Shown: in pieces, positions 62,831 to 64,000 of the stretch
Layout: every line of letters begins with the position of its first letter
Position numbering within the stretch: position 1 is the stretch's first letter
From: Paraglaciecola sp. L1A13
GTDB taxonomy: Bacteria; Pseudomonadota; Gammaproteobacteria; Enterobacterales; Alteromonadaceae
Assembly (NCBI RefSeq): GCF_009796745.1
Contig: NZ_CP047024.1
Coordinates: forward strand, 868,001 to 932,000
Direction of reading: 5' to 3'
Length of the DNA stretch: 64,000 nt
The notes under the pieces: model-generated
What the model was told of the DNA's origin: nothing
Seen by the model: the letters and a program-made list of their open reading frames with translations, nothing else
Database searches by the model: none
Made by a program: the position numbers and the translations under genes

Positions 62831-63050
62831 TTTATTACTCCTTTTTAAAATCATGCATTCATTATAGATGTACCACAATAAGCAGTTGATAAATGCCTAA
62901 ATTTTTTTACAGAACCACCTAACCTTCAGTATACAAACGGTATAAGGAAATCAACGACACCGTTGTGTAATTCTCAGTTGAACATCCACACTTTGATCAG
63001 CAGAATTTTTGTGTATATGAGTCAGTTTGTGAACTGTTCTAATTTTATTA
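62831..63050. other. Promoter region of the small DUF2384 gene
   Basis: AT-rich non-coding stretch between the DUF2384 gene start and the MITE-like element. No further feature. Confidence 0.3.
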
Positions 63051-63246
63051 TAATCCTGATTACCCACAAAGCTCAGCCCTTTGGCTCCCGAGCTCTATAA
63101 GCCTCGATTTTACTGCTTTTTACCTCCGTGAATTATTCGACCGCTCGATAGACATGGCGGTTGAATGTCGCTGATAGCCTTTATTGTTTAGACTTTCAGA
63201 GCCATGCACTTACGGCATGGCTGAGGATCATAGGTAATCAGGATTA
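63051..63246. repeat. MITE-like element with 14-bp terminal inverted repeats
   Basis: TAATCCTGATTACC (63051-63064) and GGTAATCAGGATTA (63233-63246) are perfect 14-bp inverted repeats bounding 196 bases. TTA stands on both outer sides (63048-63050 and 63247-63249), a possible target duplication; TA duplication of an IS630/Tc1-type MITE is the alternative reading. The interior has hairpins such as GCCATGC / GCATGGC and AGCC / GGCT and no ORF. It lies next to an IS30 fragment. Confidence 0.65.
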
Positions 63247-63305
63247 TTAGTTTTTTACTTTTATAGTACTCGCGAATTCAACTCCGAAGTGCACCACTCG
63301 CTAAA

Positions 63306-63596
63306 TTAAGCTGCGCTGCGTAGTTCATTAAAAACAACTAAGGGTTGTCTATACCCGAGGCATTTTCTTGGCCTCAGGTTAAGTGCCCGTTGCGCGTCAG
63401 CGACCTGTTCGTTTGTAACGGTCCTTAAATCGGTGCCTTTTTTAATATATTGCCTTAGCAAGCCGTTAAAATTCTCGTTCAATCCTCGATCCCAAGATGA
63501 GTAGGGATTGGCGAAGTAGATATCGGTTTTTAGTTTTTCTGCAACCTGTTCATGACCGCAGAATTCTCCGCCATTATCAGCTGTTATCGTGTGCAT
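63306..63596 (-). pseudogene. IS30-family transposase, C-terminal fragment
   Basis: 96 codons encoding the end of an IS30-type DDE transposase: ITADNGGEFCGHEQVAEKL holds the second catalytic Asp region, FANPYSSWDRGLNENFNGLL holds the catalytic Glu (GLNEN), and LNLRPRKCLGYRQP is the typical tail. The first two thirds are missing: the reading frame upstream of 63597 has no IS30 similarity. GAATTCAACTCCGAAGTGCACC (63274-63295) may be the remaining terminal repeat, shown here by position only as a guess. Confidence 0.85.
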
Positions 63597-63829
63597 ATGA
63601 CTACGGTGTAGCGCAACTTAACCACTTTGATTTTATATAATGGAAAAAATTACACTGCTTGGGCGAAAAACAACTCTAAATATGACGATTTAAATTTTTC
63701 AATAGGCTCGGGTGAACGATTAATGTGATTTCTTCTTAGCTGTTTATTGCATTTACAATGGATACTAGATCGAAGTAAGGTAAAACGTGTTACGGGTTAT
63801 AATATTCCGATTAATTAAACGTGAAGGCG
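63597..63829. other. Intergenic region at the right end
   Basis: No gene or strong structure seen. It separates the IS30 fragment from the edge gene. Confidence 0.3.
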
Positions 63830-64000
63830 TTATTGGTGATGGGATATTTGAGAAAACTTTCCTTCATAAACAGAAAGTCGGCCTCTAAGCTCTGAATTTT
63901 CAATCAGGAGCGTGGCATTTTGGTCTGCAAGTAGCAGCAATTCACTTTGTGATTCATCCAACTCAGTTTCTAACCTAGTAATACATTGGTCTGCTGAAGC
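63830..64000 (-). CDS. C-terminal end of a coiled-coil protein (partial, runs off the right edge)
   Basis: The frame is open from base 64000 to TAA at 63832-63830 (56 codons). The peptide is a heptad-patterned, Leu/Glu-rich helix (TRLETELDESQSELLLLADQ, NATLLIENSELRGRLSVY). Such tails occur in KfrA-like DNA-binding proteins and many others. Only the coiled coil is visible, so no function is proposed. Confidence 0.55.
   Translation of the reverse strand, partial: ASADQCITRLETELDESQSELLLLADQNATLLIENSELRGRLSVYEGKFSQISHHQ

Noticed and set aside
63051..63246. Reading the inverted-repeat-bounded structured segment as a retron msr-msd RNA
   Set aside because: No reverse transcriptase gene lies nearby, and the flanking TTA repeats fit a MITE better.
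32680..64000. A second copy of the tRNA-Ser 3' end that would mark attR
   Set aside because: None was found by reading the rest of the window.
1..64000. CRISPR arrays, rRNA genes or a replication origin
   Set aside because: No regularly spaced repeats, rRNA sequence or DnaA-box cluster was seen.

Overview
The window reads as the chromosome of a marine gammaproteobacterium of the Alteromonadales type (Paraglaciecola, Glaciecola or Alteromonas-like). The clues are VPAP-type PEP-CTERM exported proteins, TonB-dependent receptors with a FecI/FecR pair, NlpI next to a Sel1/zincin protein, and the YHYH-domain lipoprotein. This placement is inferred from gene content, not from a database search. Left part, 1-32.3 kb, is mostly core genome at about 45% G+C (27 of 60 bases in 9001-9060). 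It holds an edge-truncated sulfotransferase, an SDR oxidoreductase, an S9 peptidase, a PEP-CTERM protein, topoisomerase III, and an NCS1 permease with a mannitol 2-dehydrogenase-type enzyme. Then follow a nitroreductase, a YegD-like Hsp70, a polysaccharide deacetylase, a YHYH lipoprotein with a His-rich partner, and a FecI-FecR-TonB receptor-phosphoesterase block with a decayed second copy of the sigma gene downstream. Two tandem PEP-CTERM paralogues, cytidine deaminase, NlpI with a metzincin-like protein, NadA and a YqaB-like phosphatase complete this part. Middle part, 32.6-40.8 kb, is an integrative island. tRNA-Ser(GGA) is followed directly by a tyrosine recombinase, an IS3 element and very AT-rich cargo (13 of 60 G+C in 37441-37500): a secreted protein, a class-3 lipase, a 46-residue membrane ORF, two coupled small unknown genes and a gluzincin-like gene with an in-frame TAG. 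Right-middle part, 40.8-59.3 kb, is a one-strand block of clearly higher G+C (31 of 60 in 44101-44160). It encodes a LysR regulator, an acidic amino-acid:cation symporter, a MoxR/DUF58/vWA/vWA/TPR-SH3 (Bat-type) operon, an exported M81 (MlrC-like) metallopeptidase, a HupE/UreJ_2 protein with an EF-hand, a ~1000-residue TonB receptor, an exported CapA-type metallohydrolase, and a D-amino-acid transaminase with the RxH signature. Together these suggest a route for taking up and dismantling a peptide or oligomer rich in D- or gamma-linked acidic amino acids. The receptor would import it, M81 and CapA would cut it in the periplasm, the symporter would carry acidic residues inward and the transaminase would deaminate the D-residues. 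I know of no described system with this gene set, and it is the best candidate here for something new; the assignment is inference from gene content. Right end, 59.3-64 kb, is a scrapyard: an IS110-family element with a candidate bridge-RNA region, a frameshifted and an intact DUF2384 (MbcA/ParS-type) antitoxin gene, IS66 and IS30 remnants, a 196-bp MITE-like element with 14-bp terminal inverted repeats, and the tail of a coiled-coil gene. Three of the broken genes each lack one base in a homopolymer run, which could be real decay or sequencing error.
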